64,000 nucleotides of DNA from Pseudomonas lundensis (GTDB lineage: Bacteria > Pseudomonadota > Gammaproteobacteria > Pseudomonadales > Pseudomonadaceae): contig NZ_NQKI01000018.1 of NCBI RefSeq assembly GCF_002269125.1, forward strand, positions 27,397 through 91,396. Reading direction: 5' to 3'. Below are positions 1-8,737 of the stretch, one piece after another. The position numbers were made by a program, and so were the translations under genes. The notes beneath the pieces are model-generated. The model searched no databases, was not told the origin of the DNA, and worked only from the letters and a program-made list of their open reading frames with translations. Each line of letters starts with the position of its first letter. Within the stretch, counting starts at the first letter, position 1.

Positions 1-1199
1 AAGCCTGGGCCTTTGGTCCTTCGGCGCCGGGCACCGAGCTGCGGGTGCGCCAGGGCGAATGGCTGCGGGTACGCTTTATCAACCACCTGCCAGTGCCCAC
101 CACCATTCACTGGCACGGTATCCGCCTGCCGCTGGAAATGGACGGCGTGCCTTATGTTTCCCAGTTGCCGGTATTGCCGGGCGAATACTTCGACTACAAA
201 TTCCGGGTGCCGGACGCTGGCAGCTACTGGTATCACCCACACGTCAACAGTAGCGAAGAACTGGGCCGCGGGCTGGTGGGGCCGCTGATTGTCGAGGAGC
301 GCGAGTCAACCGGCTTTGAGCACGAGCGCACGTTGAGCATCAAAAACTGGCACGTGGATGAGGAGGGCGGATTCATGCCATTCAGCATCACCCGCGAAGC
401 CGCACGCGGCGGGACGGCCGGGCGCCTGTCCACGATCAACGGCAGCCACGTGCCGACTATCGAACTGCCTGCCGGGCAAATCACCCGTGTGCGCCTGCTC
501 AACCTCGACAACACCTTGACCTACCGCATTAACATTCCGGGGGTGGAGGCCAAAATCTACGCGCTGGACGGCAACCCCATCGCACCAAGGCCGCTGGGCA
601 AGGAGTACTGGCTGGGCCCCGGCATGCGCATTTGCCTGGCAATCAAGGCGCCTGCCGAAGGCGAAGAATTGTCCCTGCGTGACGGGCCTGTGCGCCTGGG
701 CACGTTGCGTGCGGTCGCCAGCCCCGGTTCAGCGACGCAATGGCCGCCCGCACTGCCTGCCAATCCGATCGCCGAGCCGGACGTGGCGAACGCCGAAAAA
801 CTCAATTTCAACTTTGAATGGGTAGGGTCGGTGTCGGTCAATCAAAGCGGCGATCAACCCCCGAGCCTGTGGCAAATCAACGGCGTTGCCTGGGACATCA
901 AGGACAAGACCTGCGCTGATCGGCCGATCGCCAAACTCAAATTGGGGCAAAGCTACATCTTCGAATTGAAGAACATGACCCAGTACCAGCATCCGATCCA
1001 TTTGCACGGCATGACCTTCAAGGTGCTGGCGTCCAATCGCAAAAAAATCACCCCGTATTTCACCGACACCTATTTGTTGGGTAAAAACGAGCGTGCCCGC
1101 GTGGCGTTGGTGGCGGATAATCCCGGCGTGTGGATGTTCCACTGCCATGTGATTGACCACATGGAAACGGGCCTGATGGCCGCTATTGAGGTTTCCTGA
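1..1199 (+). CDS. Multicopper oxidase, 3' part (5' end outside window)
   Basis: The reading frame is open from base 3, so the start lies left of the window; the GTG at 45 is internal. The product is a laccase-type oxidase that couples one-electron oxidation of a substrate (phenols, Cu(I) or other metals) to reduction of oxygen to water, probably in the periplasm. Copper ligand motifs are visible: HWHG (coded at 108-119) and WYHPH near 230 from the first cupredoxin domain, then HPIHLHG (about 990-1010) and FHCHVIDHMETG (about 1137-1172) from the last. The HCH triad with a Met four residues after the second following His is the usual type 1/type 3 copper signature. The stop overlaps the ATG of tadA by one base (TGATG), so the two are probably translationally coupled. 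Family is certain; the substrate cannot be told from sequence. Confidence 0.93.
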   Translation, partial: AWAFGPSAPGTELRVRQGEWLRVRFINHLPVPTTIHWHGIRLPLEMDGVPYVSQLPVLPGEYFDYKFRVPDAGSYWYHPHVNSSEELGRGLVGPLIVEERESTGFEHERTLSIKNWHVDEEGGFMPFSITREAARGGTAGRLSTINGSHVPTIELPAGQITRVRLLNLDNTLTYRINIPGVEAKIYALDGNPIAPRPLGKEYWLGPGMRICLAIKAPAEGEELSLRDGPVRLGTLRAVASPGSATQWPPALPANPIAEPDVANAEKLNFNFEWVGSVSVNQSGDQPPSLWQINGVAWDIKDKTCADRPIAKLKLGQSYIFELKNMTQYQHPIHLHGMTFKVLASNRKKITPYFTDTYLLGKNERARVALVADNPGVWMFHCHVIDHMETGLMAAIEVS

Positions 1200-1696
1200 T
1201 GCGACAAGGGCGTCAACCCCGGATCATCGACCGCAGCCGCGATCAAGACTACATGCGAGAAGCGCTGGCCCTCGCGGCCCAGGGCGCGGCCCTGGGTGAA
1301 GTACCCGTGGGGGCAGTGCTGGTGCAAAACGGCGAGATTATCGGGCGCGGTTTCAACTGCCCGATCAGCGGTCACGACCCCAGCGCCCATGCTGAAATGG
1401 TCGCCATCCGTGCCGCAGCCGCTTCGGCCTGCAACTACCGCCTGCCGGGCAGCACGCTGTACGTCACGCTGGAGCCGTGCAGCATGTGCGCGGGCCTGAT
1501 CGTGCATTCGCGGGTGTCACGCGTGGTGTATGGCGCGCTGGAGCCCAAGGCCGGGATTGTGCAGAGTCAGGGGCAGTTCTTCACCCAGGGCTTTCTCAAC
1601 CACCGGGTGCTGTTTGAAGGCGGGGTGCTGGCCGACGAATGCGGCGCGATCCTGAGCGATTTTTTCAAGGCCCGTCGCGCCAAACCGCCGTTGTAG
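1199..1696 (+). CDS. tadA: tRNA-specific adenosine deaminase TadA
   Basis: Converts adenosine-34 to inosine in the anticodon of tRNA-Arg(ACG), allowing one tRNA to read three codons; an essential cytoplasmic enzyme in most bacteria. At 165 residues it has the normal family length. The zinc site is visible as H64-A-E66 and P-C94-S-M-C97, with E66 as the proton shuttle. The C-terminal stretch around GALEPKAGIVQSQGQF is typical of TadA rather than of cytidine or guanine deaminases. The ATG overlaps the stop of the preceding oxidase gene. It converges with cmoB, leaving only about 30 bases between the stops. Confidence 0.97.
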   Translation: MRQGRQPRIIDRSRDQDYMREALALAAQGAALGEVPVGAVLVQNGEIIGRGFNCPISGHDPSAHAEMVAIRAAAASACNYRLPGSTLYVTLEPCSMCAGLIVHSRVSRVVYGALEPKAGIVQSQGQFFTQGFLNHRVLFEGGVLADECGAILSDFFKARRAKPPL

Positions 1697-1725
1697 CGGC
1701 TGACGCGTCGCGGGTTAGCGGCGGA

Positions 1726-2682
1726 TCACTTGCGGGCAACAATCACTGCGCGCATCGGCGCAGGCAAACCCTCGATGGTTTTGCTGTGGTCGTTGGGGTC
1801 GAGGTAGTCGCTCAACGACTGGAACTTCATCCACTCCGTCGCCCGCTGCTCCTGGACGGTGGTAATGCTCACGTCCACACAGCGCACATCGCTGAAACCG
1901 GCGCGCCGCAACCAACGCTCCAGCGCCGGAATCGACGGCAGGAACCACACGTTGCGCATCTGTGCGTAGCGGTCTTCCGGCACCAGCACTTGATTCTCGT
2001 CGCCTTCAATCACCAAGGTTTCCAGCACCAGCTCGCCGCCCTTGACCAGGCAGTCCTTGAGCGCCAGCAAATGCTCGATGGGTGAGCGGCGGTGGTAGAA
2101 CACGCCCATGGAAAACACGGTATCGAAGCCTTCAAGGTTCGGTGGCAGGTCTTCGAACGGGAAGGGCAAATGCCACGCGGCGTCTTGCTGTAAGAAGCGC
2201 TGCACGGCCTGGAACTGACAGAAAAACAGCCAGTTCGGGTCAACGCCGATGACGCTGTGGGCACCTGCGCCCAGCATGCGCCACATGTAGTAGCCGTTGC
2301 CGCAGCCCACATCGAGGATGCGTTTACCGTTGAGATCGATGTGCGGCGCGACCCGCGACCATTTCCAGTCCGAGTGCCATTCGGTGTCGACATGCACACC
2401 GAACAGGTCAAACGGGCCTTTACGCCACGGCGACAGGCCCATCAGTGCCTGACGCATCCGCGCGCGGGTTTCGTCGTCGCAGTCGGTGTCGAGGGTCAGC
2501 CCGTTGAGCAAGTCGATTTCGGTGGGCTTGACGTCAGGTAACGCGTCCAGGGCGCTCTGCCAGCGTTCAAGGTCGCCATGGCCTTTTTCCATTTTGATGT
2601 CGAGCTGAGCTTGCAGGGTGTTGGCCCATTCAGCCAGGGGCGTACCGGCCAGACGCCGGGCAAGAGGGGAAAGATCAATCAT
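1726..2682 (-). CDS. cmoB: tRNA U34 carboxymethyltransferase CmoB
   Basis: Transfers the carboxymethyl group of carboxy-S-adenosylmethionine to 5-hydroxyuridine-34 of tRNA, the last step in making cmo5U. The product has 318 residues, close to the E. coli enzyme. The Rossmann SAM-fold motif ILDVGCGNG lies at about 122-130, followed by a region rich in aromatic residues that contacts the cofactor. It lies immediately downstream of cmoA on the same strand with a 4-base ATGA overlap, so enzyme and cofactor synthase are made together. Confidence 0.97.
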   Translation of the reverse strand: MIDLSPLARRLAGTPLAEWANTLQAQLDIKMEKGHGDLERWQSALDALPDVKPTEIDLLNGLTLDTDCDDETRARMRQALMGLSPWRKGPFDLFGVHVDTEWHSDWKWSRVAPHIDLNGKRILDVGCGNGYYMWRMLGAGAHSVIGVDPNWLFFCQFQAVQRFLQQDAAWHLPFPFEDLPPNLEGFDTVFSMGVFYHRRSPIEHLLALKDCLVKGGELVLETLVIEGDENQVLVPEDRYAQMRNVWFLPSIPALERWLRRAGFSDVRCVDVSITTVQEQRATEWMKFQSLSDYLDPNDHSKTIEGLPAPMRAVIVARK

Positions 2683-3422
2683 GGCAAGGCAATCAACGAG
2701 GCAAAGTTAAGACACTGGAACCACGGCACGACTTTCGAGAACCCGGCCGCGAGCAAGCGTTCACGGTGTTCTTCGAGGCTGTCGGGCTTCATGACGTTTT
2801 CGATGGCGCTGCGTTTTTGCGCGATCTCCAGATCGCTGTAGCCATTGGCGCGTTTGAAGGCAATGTGCAAGTCAGTGAGCAGGGCATGTTCTTCGGCGTC
2901 ATTGAAGCGCAGCTTCTCCGACAGAATCAGCGCGCCGCCCGGCAACAGCGATTGGCGGATGCGCCCGAGTAAAGCCAGCCGTTGCTCGGGGGCTATGAAT
3001 TGCAGGGTGAAGTTCAGCGCAACCACCGAAGCGGGTTCGAACGCCAGCGCCAGAATGTCGCCTTCGATCACCTCAACCGGCAACAGCTCCTGAAACATCG
3101 AGTTTTGCCCGTTCAGGTATTCGCGGCAGCGTTCGACCATCGCCGCCGAGTTGTCCACCGCAATGACCTTGCACCCTTCGCTGCGCACATGGCGGCGTAA
3201 CGCCTGCGTCACCGCACCCAGCGAGCTGCCCAGGTCATAAAGGACACTGTTTGGTTGGGCGAATTGCGCAGCCAGCACACCGAGGTTTTCCACAATGGTC
3301 GGGTAACCGGGCACCGAGCGTTTGATCATGTCCGGGAACACCCGCACCACGTCTTCGTTAAAGGCGAAGTCCGGCACCTGGGCCAGGGGCTGGGCGAAAA
3401 TACGGTCGGGTTCTTTGCTCAC
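2679..3422 (-). CDS. cmoA: Carboxy-S-adenosyl-L-methionine synthase CmoA
   Basis: Makes carboxy-SAM from SAM and prephenate, the cofactor used by CmoB. The 247-residue length equals that of E. coli CmoA. The cofactor-binding motif YDLGSSLG is at about 62-69, and the N-terminal [17 protein letters not shown] segment is characteristic. It is the first gene of the cmoA-cmoB pair; the ATG is preceded by a purine-rich stretch (revcomp of 3423-3440). No third gene appears to belong to this operon: the next gene upstream on this strand (ends 3534) is separated by 111 bases. Confidence 0.97.
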   Translation of the reverse strand: MSKEPDRIFAQPLAQVPDFAFNEDVVRVFPDMIKRSVPGYPTIVENLGVLAAQFAQPNSVLYDLGSSLGAVTQALRRHVRSEGCKVIAVDNSAAMVERCREYLNGQNSMFQELLPVEVIEGDILALAFEPASVVALNFTLQFIAPEQRLALLGRIRQSLLPGGALILSEKLRFNDAEEHALLTDLHIAFKRANGYSDLEIAQKRSAIENVMKPDSLEEHRERLLAAGFSKVVPWFQCLNFASLIALP

Positions 3423-3533
3423 GAGGGTTCCGGCGATGGAAATTTAAAAGGGGCGGCATTTTAGCCAAGTTGGCGCCGGAGTGCGCGGTCTGTCTGATAA
3501 ACCGCGCAGCATTCTGAACATGCCTACACAGTG

Positions 3534-4043
3534 TCAGGGGCATTCACACAATGATGACGAGACACTCACGTGGCCGGTCAGGGTGATGTTCTTCTGCTCG
3601 CTGTCCTGCGCGGTGAACGTGAACTCACGGATGTAATACGCGTGGTCGATGATGTCCAGCGTCAAGGCGCCGCTTATCCCTTCGCAGTTGTAATAGATTT
3701 CATTGCCACCGACGACAGCGAACTCCACATACGACAAGCCCTGAATCGGTCCGGGTTCACCCTGTTTGAACGTGTGTGTTCCGCTTTCAATACCCAGGTC
3801 AACAATGAAATTAATTACCCGGTATTCGTACGAACCAAAGGTTGCAGCTGAGGCTGCAATGGAAAGGGTGTTGAGGCCGCTGCCTAACATGATGTCATCG
3901 GCTTTGAAATCAGCGCGGTCAGTAATGGTGGCCGACGCGTCGCTGATCAGTGCCTGTTTATGGCGTGGCGAATGCTTGGGGCTTGGCTTGAGTGTGCCTT
4001 TGACTCTGTCTTTGCCGCGGGTAGAAAAGTGATTGGCCATCAT
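3534..4043 (-). CDS. Uncharacterised beta-rich protein, paralogue of 5253-5753
   Basis: The product has 169 residues, no signal peptide and no membrane segment. The first 35 residues are basic and rich in Lys, His and Ser and look disordered. The rest alternates hydrophobic and polar residues in the manner of a beta sandwich, ending in a -CECP tail. I do not recognise a named family. The protein shows colinear similarity to the 166-residue product of 5253-5753: both have FGS-x-x-YR, then SG followed by K-x-G-x-x-GP, then SY, then G-x-L-x-L with an I/V-I pair, then FTF. This region also loosely recalls beta-sandwich modules with a G-T-L-T-I...F-T-F-T-A pattern. Two unrelated genes separate the two copies. 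The start could also be the second Met (MANHF), as the N-terminus begins MMA. Confidence 0.75.
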   Translation of the reverse strand: MMANHFSTRGKDRVKGTLKPSPKHSPRHKQALISDASATITDRADFKADDIMLGSGLNTLSIAASAATFGSYEYRVINFIVDLGIESGTHTFKQGEPGPIQGLSYVEFAVVGGNEIYYNCEGISGALTLDIIDHAYYIREFTFTAQDSEQKNITLTGHVSVSSSLCECP

Positions 4044-4133
4044 CGAACCCTCGCTGACTGATTGGGTGTACGGAGACGGTATTAATGATGGCTGCGGGCA
4101 TGGCGTCTACTGTCATAAATAACAGTTGAGGGG

Positions 4134-4769
4134 TCAGCGTTTGCCCTGGCTGAACGCCGATGCGGCAATGCCCCATTGGCCGAGCCAGTAGCTGAGAATG
4201 ATCAGGTACGGCGCCGCACCGAACTTAACCACGAAGCGGTCAATTCCGATCAGGCTGTCGGAGACCACAAACGCCAGTGCGCCGCCCGCTGCCAGCCACG
4301 CCGAGCGTGCAGGTACATCAGTCCCCACGCGGGCGAAGGCGCGCCACAGCATGGCGCTGATCGTGAAGGCGTAGACAAAAACTGGAATCAGCATCTCCCC
4401 CAGGCCATGGCTGGCCATGACGCTCAACAAACCGGCACCGGCTGCCAGCGCCAGTATCAGGGGCAGTGCTGCGAGACGGCGGCAATCGGCCAGATAGGCC
4501 TTGAGGTAAGCCAAATGGGCCAGCAGAAACGCCCCGAGGCCAAACACAAACAAGTCCACGGGCCAAGCCAGCAGCAGGTCACCGAGCAACGAAAACAGCA
4601 AACCGATACTGATCCAGCGCCGGTAAAGGCTGGGCGGCGCATCTTGCAGCCAGCCGAGCAATGCCAGCACGGGCAGGGGTTTGCTCAGCAGGCACAACAG
4701 CGTGGAGTGCATGTTCACGCCGTACAGATACGCGGCGGCCCCCATGACAGCGAGGATCAGCCATGGCAT
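4134..4769 (-). CDS. YhhN family membrane protein (lysoplasmalogenase-like)
   Basis: A 211-residue integral membrane protein with about eight hydrophobic helices. The segments LCLLSKPLPVLALLGWL near residue 30 and GLLFSLLGDLLLAWP near 55-70 match the conserved K-P and G-D-x-x-L core of the YhhN/TMEM86 family. Eukaryotic members hydrolyse the vinyl ether bond of lysoplasmalogens; the substrate in Pseudomonas, which lacks classical plasmalogens, is unknown. Its ATG lies one base after the stop of the inhibitor lipoprotein gene upstream, so the two are coupled. The pair sits between the two uncharacterised beta-rich paralogues. Confidence 0.88.
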   Translation of the reverse strand: MPWLILAVMGAAAYLYGVNMHSTLLCLLSKPLPVLALLGWLQDAPPSLYRRWISIGLLFSLLGDLLLAWPVDLFVFGLGAFLLAHLAYLKAYLADCRRLAALPLILALAAGAGLLSVMASHGLGEMLIPVFVYAFTISAMLWRAFARVGTDVPARSAWLAAGGALAFVVSDSLIGIDRFVVKFGAAPYLIILSYWLGQWGIAASAFSQGKR

Positions 4770-4770
4770 G

Positions 4771-5163
4771 TCAGTTCACCGTAACAGGGCAGTCAAACAC
4801 TTGAGCGGGTTCGGCCTCAGGCTCCCAAGGCTGTTGATACGTCAGGCGCAGGCGACCGGTGCCCGGGGCAAATGCTTGAAAGCGCCAGGTGGATTGCCCG
4901 CCGCTGCCCAGTAACTGGCCACTGTCGGCGCTTTTGTAGACTTCTGGGCCGAGGCTGCGTAACACGCCGCCTGCCGAATCCTGAATGGCCCAGCGGTAAC
5001 CGGTCGTGGGGTTACTGGGCAGGGTCAGCGTCAGGTTTTGCCCCGTGTGCAATTGCATCGGGCAGTCACTTTGTTCTTCCACAATCACGTTATGTGCCGG
5101 TTGCTGAGCGCAAGCTGTCAGCAAGGTGAAACTGAGCAAGGGGATCAGACGCGCGGGGGACAT
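4771..5163 (-). CDS. Chagasin-like (I42) protease inhibitor lipoprotein
   Basis: A 130-residue lipoprotein: hydrophobic signal with lipobox LLTAC and lipidated Cys18, then a short linker and an immunoglobulin-like inhibitor domain. The three loops that fill the active-site cleft of papain-type cysteine proteases in chagasin are recognisable: NPTTGYRW at 51-58, GSGG at 86-89, and QQPW at 110-113 (RPW in the classical members). The family blocks cysteine proteases; the target in this organism is not known and could be an exogenous protease. It is coupled to the downstream yhhN gene (one-base gap). A Cys pair (C34, C124) could form a disulfide in the periplasm. Confidence 0.88.
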   Translation of the reverse strand: MSPARLIPLLSFTLLTACAQQPAHNVIVEEQSDCPMQLHTGQNLTLTLPSNPTTGYRWAIQDSAGGVLRSLGPEVYKSADSGQLLGSGGQSTWRFQAFAPGTGRLRLTYQQPWEPEAEPAQVFDCPVTVN

Positions 5164-5252
5164 TGAAGGCTCCGTCGGGACAATAACAAGCGCGCAGCAT
5201 AACCCAAGACGGCTATCGGGCTATGCCACGCGGTCAAAGTCGCGAGCGGGCC

Positions 5253-5753
5253 TTAATAATTGAATGAGGCGTGAGGAGGGGTCACCGTGAAGTCGCCGCA
5301 GACCTCAAAAGGGTCGGTCAGATGGTCTGTACCTTCAAAGGTGAACAGGCGTGCGCTGTAGCAGCTCTCGATCACAGACAAGTGCAGGGTGCCCACCTCG
5401 GCCTGAGTCAGGTGATACACCAGGTCGCCATTTTTCTCGATGCATTCTGTGTAAGACATATCTCTGACCGGACCCTGCTGCCCGCGTTTGTACAGGTAAA
5501 TGCCGGACTGGATATTGACGTCCAGAGTCAAGGACACGCAACGATACTGCGGCGATCCGAAGTCTTCGAATTCTGCGGTAATCACAATCTTTTTTTGGCT
5601 GCTGGCAAAGGTGATTTCCTGCGCTTCGAACAGATGGCGGCAAGACACCTCGGCCCTCATCTCACCCGTTGTTCTGGGATGGAACAGCGGTGTGCCCAAA
5701 GCCTTCTGCCATATAACAGCAGGGTTTCCATATCCAGGGTGTTGCAGTGCCAT
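5253..5753 (-). CDS. Uncharacterised beta-rich protein, paralogue of 3534-4043
   Basis: The product has 166 residues, no signal peptide and no membrane span. Residues from about 45 onward align colinearly with the 169-residue product of 3534-4043, sharing FGS-x-x-YR, an SG step followed by YK-x-G-x-x-GP, SY, G-x-L-x-L-x-(V/I)I and FTF. The N-terminal 40 residues differ completely and contain aromatic and Gly/Pro residues. It has several Cys residues (e.g. in SYTECIEKNG and VIESCYSARL) absent from the other copy. No function can be assigned. Tandem-like placement around yhhN and the I42 inhibitor suggests a duplication with later divergence. Confidence 0.72.
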   Translation of the reverse strand: MALQHPGYGNPAVIWQKALGTPLFHPRTTGEMRAEVSCRHLFEAQEITFASSQKKIVITAEFEDFGSPQYRCVSLTLDVNIQSGIYLYKRGQQGPVRDMSYTECIEKNGDLVYHLTQAEVGTLHLSVIESCYSARLFTFEGTDHLTDPFEVCGDFTVTPPHASFNY

Positions 5754-5854
5754 GATCTAAGCCCATCCAGCGCTAACGGTTCTGGGCCTATTAGTGACGG
5801 GATTGGATTTTGTGTCTACTGACAGAATTGACAGGGGGTTTGAGATGAAGATGT

Positions 5855-5888
5855 GACAGCGCCGCCGCTGTGGGGCGGCGGCGCTGTC
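5855..5888. terminator. Strong GC hairpin after lon
   Basis: A perfect 14-bp stem (5855-5868 with 5875-5888) and a 6-nt loop lie just beyond the lon stop codon. There is no adjacent T tract on either strand, so it may act as an mRNA 3'-end stabiliser or a weak terminator and not as a classical intrinsic terminator. Confidence 0.6.
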
Positions 5889-5907
5889 ATCGGGAACGTT
5901 CTACGGT

Positions 5908-8337
5908 TTAAAACAGCACTTTGGCCACGTCATTGAACCGTTTGGCAAAGTGCACGGTGATGCCTTCTTTCAAGTAGTCCGGCAGTTCCTCGAAATGGCC
6001 CCGGTTGGCTTCGGGCAGGATCAATTCATGGATTTTCTGCCGACGTGCCGCGATGACTTTCTCACGCACGCCACCAATCGGGAGTACGTGCCCGGTGAGG
6101 GTCAGCTCGCCGGTCATGGCGATGCCCTTTTTCGGCGGCTGGTTGCGTGCCAGCGACAGCAGTGCGCTGGCCATGGTCACACCGGCGCTTGGGCCATCTT
6201 TGGGTGTGGCGCCTTCGGGCACGTGCAAATGCACGAACGCTTCATCGAAGAACTTGGGGTCGCCGCCAAACTGCTTGAGATTGGAGCTGACATAGCTGTA
6301 GGCGATCTCTGCCGACTCTTTCATCACATCCCCTAGCTGCCCGGTCAGCTTGAACCCGCGATTGAGGGTATGGATGCGCGTCGCTTCGATTGGCAGGGTC
6401 GCGCCGCCCATGCTGGTCCAGGCCAACCCGGTAATCACGCCCGTACCGCTGATGACTTGTTCATTGCGGAACACCGGCATGCCCAACGAAGCTTCGAGGT
6501 CTTTGGGGCCGATTTTGATCACCGCCTTCGGGTCTTCCAGCAATTTGACCACGGCCTTACGCACCAGTTTGCCGAGCTGCTTCTCCAACTGACGCACCCC
6601 GGCTTCGCGGGCATAGCCATCGATCACGGCGCGTAAGGCGCTGTCGCTGATGCTCAGGCTGTTTTTGGAAACACCGGCTTTCTCCAACTGTTTGGGCCAC
6701 AGATGGCGCTTGGCAATTGCCACCTTTTCTTCCGTGATGTAACCCGACAGGCGAATCACCTCCATCCGGTCAAGCAACGGCCCCGGAATGGAATCCAGCG
6801 TGTTGGCGGTGCAGACGAACAGCACCTTGGACAGGTCCAGGCGTAAATCCAGATAGTGGTCGAGGAAATCGACGTTCTGTTCCGGATCAAGGGTTTCGAG
6901 CAGGGCGGAGGCGGGGTCGCCCTGGAAGCTCTGGCCCATCTTGTCGATCTCGTCGAGCATGATGACCGGGTTCATCACTTCGACGTCTTTGAGGGCCTGC
7001 ACCAGCTTGCCCGGCTGGGCACCGATGTACGTGCGACGATGGCCTTTGATCTCGGCTTCGTCACGCATGCCGCCGACACTGAAGCGGTAGAACGGCCGCC
7101 CCAGGGACTCGGCGATCGATTTGCCGACGCTGGTTTTACCCACGCCCGGCGGGCCAACCAGCAACACGATCGAACCACTTACCGAACCCTTGTAGGCGCC
7201 GACCGCCAGAAATTCGAGGATACGGTTTTTGATGTCATCCAGCCCCGCATGGTGGGCGTCGAGCACCTTGCGGGCATGCTTGAGGTCGAGTTTGTCTTGC
7301 CCGAACACACCCCAGGGCAGCGATGTTGCCCAATCCAGATAGTTGCGGGTGACCGCGTATTCCGGTGAGCCGGTTTCCAGAATCGACAGTTTGTTCAGTT
7401 CCTCGTCGATGCGCTTTTGCGCCTGAGCCGTCAGGGTCTTGCCTTCCAGACGCTGCTTGAACTGTTCGATGTCCGCGCTGCGGTCGTCTTTGGTCAGACC
7501 CAGTTCCTGCTGGATCACCTTGAGCTGTTCCTTCAGAAAGAACTCACGCTGGTGCTCGCCGATTTTCAAGTTCACTTCGGCGGAGATTTCTTTTTGCAGG
7601 CGCGCAACTTCAACTTCCTTGCGCAGCATTGGCAGGACTTTCTCCATGCGTTTGAGCATGGGCACGCAATCGAGCACTTCTTGCAGCTCATTGCCGGTTG
7701 CCGACGTCAGCGCGGCCGCGAAATCGGTTAGCGGCGACGGATCGTTAGGGCTGAAGCGATTGAGGTAGTTTTTCAACTCTTCGCTGTACAGCGGGTTGAG
7801 CGGCAACAGCTCCTTGATGGCATTGATCAGCGCCATGCCATAAGCCTTCACCTCATCGGTGGGCTCCTTGGGCTGCTGCGGGTATTCGACTTCCACCAAA
7901 TACGGCGGGCGGTGATGTTTGAGCCACATGCTGATGCGCACACGGGTCAGGCCTTGGGCCACAAATTGCAATTTGCCGTTTTCGCGGCTGGCGTGATGCA
8001 CTTTTACCAGCGTGCCGTATTCCGGGAGGCTGGACGTGTCGAAGTGGCGAGGGTCATCCGGTGGCGTATCGACAAAAAACAGGGCCAGCGAGTGATGGGG
8101 TGATTTGCTGACCAGCTCCAGTGTTTCGGCCCACGGCTCTTCATTGACGATGACCGGCAGCACTTGTGCCGGGAAGAACGGGCGGTTGTGAATCGGGATG
8201 ATGTAAACCTTGTCGGGCAGATTCTGCTCCGGCAACGCCAGTTCAGTTCCGGCCGAGTGGGGTGTGTGTACGGATTCCGTGTGTTCTATGTCTGCGTATT
8301 CAGGGGTGTTATCCGGGAAATCTTGCTGGTCGCTCAT
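5908..8337 (-). CDS. lon: ATP-dependent Lon protease (second-type Lon, AsrA/PA0779-like)
   Basis: An 809-residue homohexameric AAA+ serine protease of the cytoplasm that degrades damaged and regulatory proteins. Order: acidic N-terminal tail, LON substrate-binding domain (about 45-240), coiled coil (about 240-330), AAA+ module with Walker A GPPGVGKT (K401), and protease domain with catalytic Ser717 (PKDGPSAG) and Lys760 (GVREK), spaced 43 residues apart as in E. coli Lon. The long acidic leader resembles the second Lon of Pseudomonas (PA0779, reported as AsrA, linked to aminoglycoside and heat stress) better than the canonical lon next to clpX; that assignment is from memory. I chose the ATG at 8337, which has AGGTG six bases upstream; an in-frame TTG at 8352 is unlikely. 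A sigma-32-type promoter precedes it. Confidence 0.95.
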   Translation of the reverse strand: MSDQQDFPDNTPEYADIEHTESVHTPHSAGTELALPEQNLPDKVYIIPIHNRPFFPAQVLPVIVNEEPWAETLELVSKSPHHSLALFFVDTPPDDPRHFDTSSLPEYGTLVKVHHASRENGKLQFVAQGLTRVRISMWLKHHRPPYLVEVEYPQQPKEPTDEVKAYGMALINAIKELLPLNPLYSEELKNYLNRFSPNDPSPLTDFAAALTSATGNELQEVLDCVPMLKRMEKVLPMLRKEVEVARLQKEISAEVNLKIGEHQREFFLKEQLKVIQQELGLTKDDRSADIEQFKQRLEGKTLTAQAQKRIDEELNKLSILETGSPEYAVTRNYLDWATSLPWGVFGQDKLDLKHARKVLDAHHAGLDDIKNRILEFLAVGAYKGSVSGSIVLLVGPPGVGKTSVGKSIAESLGRPFYRFSVGGMRDEAEIKGHRRTYIGAQPGKLVQALKDVEVMNPVIMLDEIDKMGQSFQGDPASALLETLDPEQNVDFLDHYLDLRLDLSKVLFVCTANTLDSIPGPLLDRMEVIRLSGYITEEKVAIAKRHLWPKQLEKAGVSKNSLSISDSALRAVIDGYAREAGVRQLEKQLGKLVRKAVVKLLEDPKAVIKIGPKDLEASLGMPVFRNEQVISGTGVITGLAWTSMGGATLPIEATRIHTLNRGFKLTGQLGDVMKESAEIAYSYVSSNLKQFGGDPKFFDEAFVHLHVPEGATPKDGPSAGVTMASALLSLARNQPPKKGIAMTGELTLTGHVLPIGGVREKVIAARRQKIHELILPEANRGHFEELPDYLKEGITVHFAKRFNDVAKVLF

Positions 8338-8365
8338 GGGGCACCTGCGCAATGGGGTATGGGGG

Positions 8366-8396
8366 TTAGATGGGGCGCGGTGTCAGTGGTTTCAAT
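8366..8396 (-). promoter_or_regulatory. Heat-shock (sigma-32) promoter of lon
   Basis: On the minus strand, ATTGAAA (8396-8390) is followed after 14 bases by CCCCATCTAA (8375-8366). This matches the RpoH consensus CTTGAAA-N11-15-CCCCATNT almost fully. The predicted transcript would start about 20-25 bases upstream of the lon ATG at 8337. Confidence 0.8.
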
Positions 8397-8737
8397 GGTG
8401 AAACGTTTTTCATGCGCTCGCCGCTGCCAAAGCTTCGCCGTGGAGCGTAGACGATGAGCACCTGAGCACGGATGAGTGCATGCGATTGAACGGCGCAAAG
8501 CGCCTGCTGGTGATTGATAAAACCTTGCGCGAGGTTCGCGTTCGCTAGGCCTTTGTCGCCAACAACTTGACGGTAGACGGCCCGAAATTATTAGGCGATC
8601 TTCTGCTGAGCGACAGTTACGACTTATAACAATAAAGATGGAGCAAGCGGCCACCTGGCAGGCTGCCTGCAAGGCGCACAAGGAGCGCGTATGCCTCAGG
8701 GAATCAGCGCAATGACGCGGTGTGCCGAGGGCGTGGC
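8397..8737. other. Non-coding gap between lon and the GGDEF-EAL gene
   Basis: Apart from the lon promoter at its left edge, I see only short open frames without ribosome sites (the longest, from an ATG at 8480, is 22 codons). A poorly conserved gene remnant is possible but I cannot identify one. Confidence 0.5.

Noticed and set aside
8480..8545. A 21-codon frame upstream of the GGDEF-EAL gene
   Set aside because: Too short, no ribosome site, no similarity; treated as non-coding.
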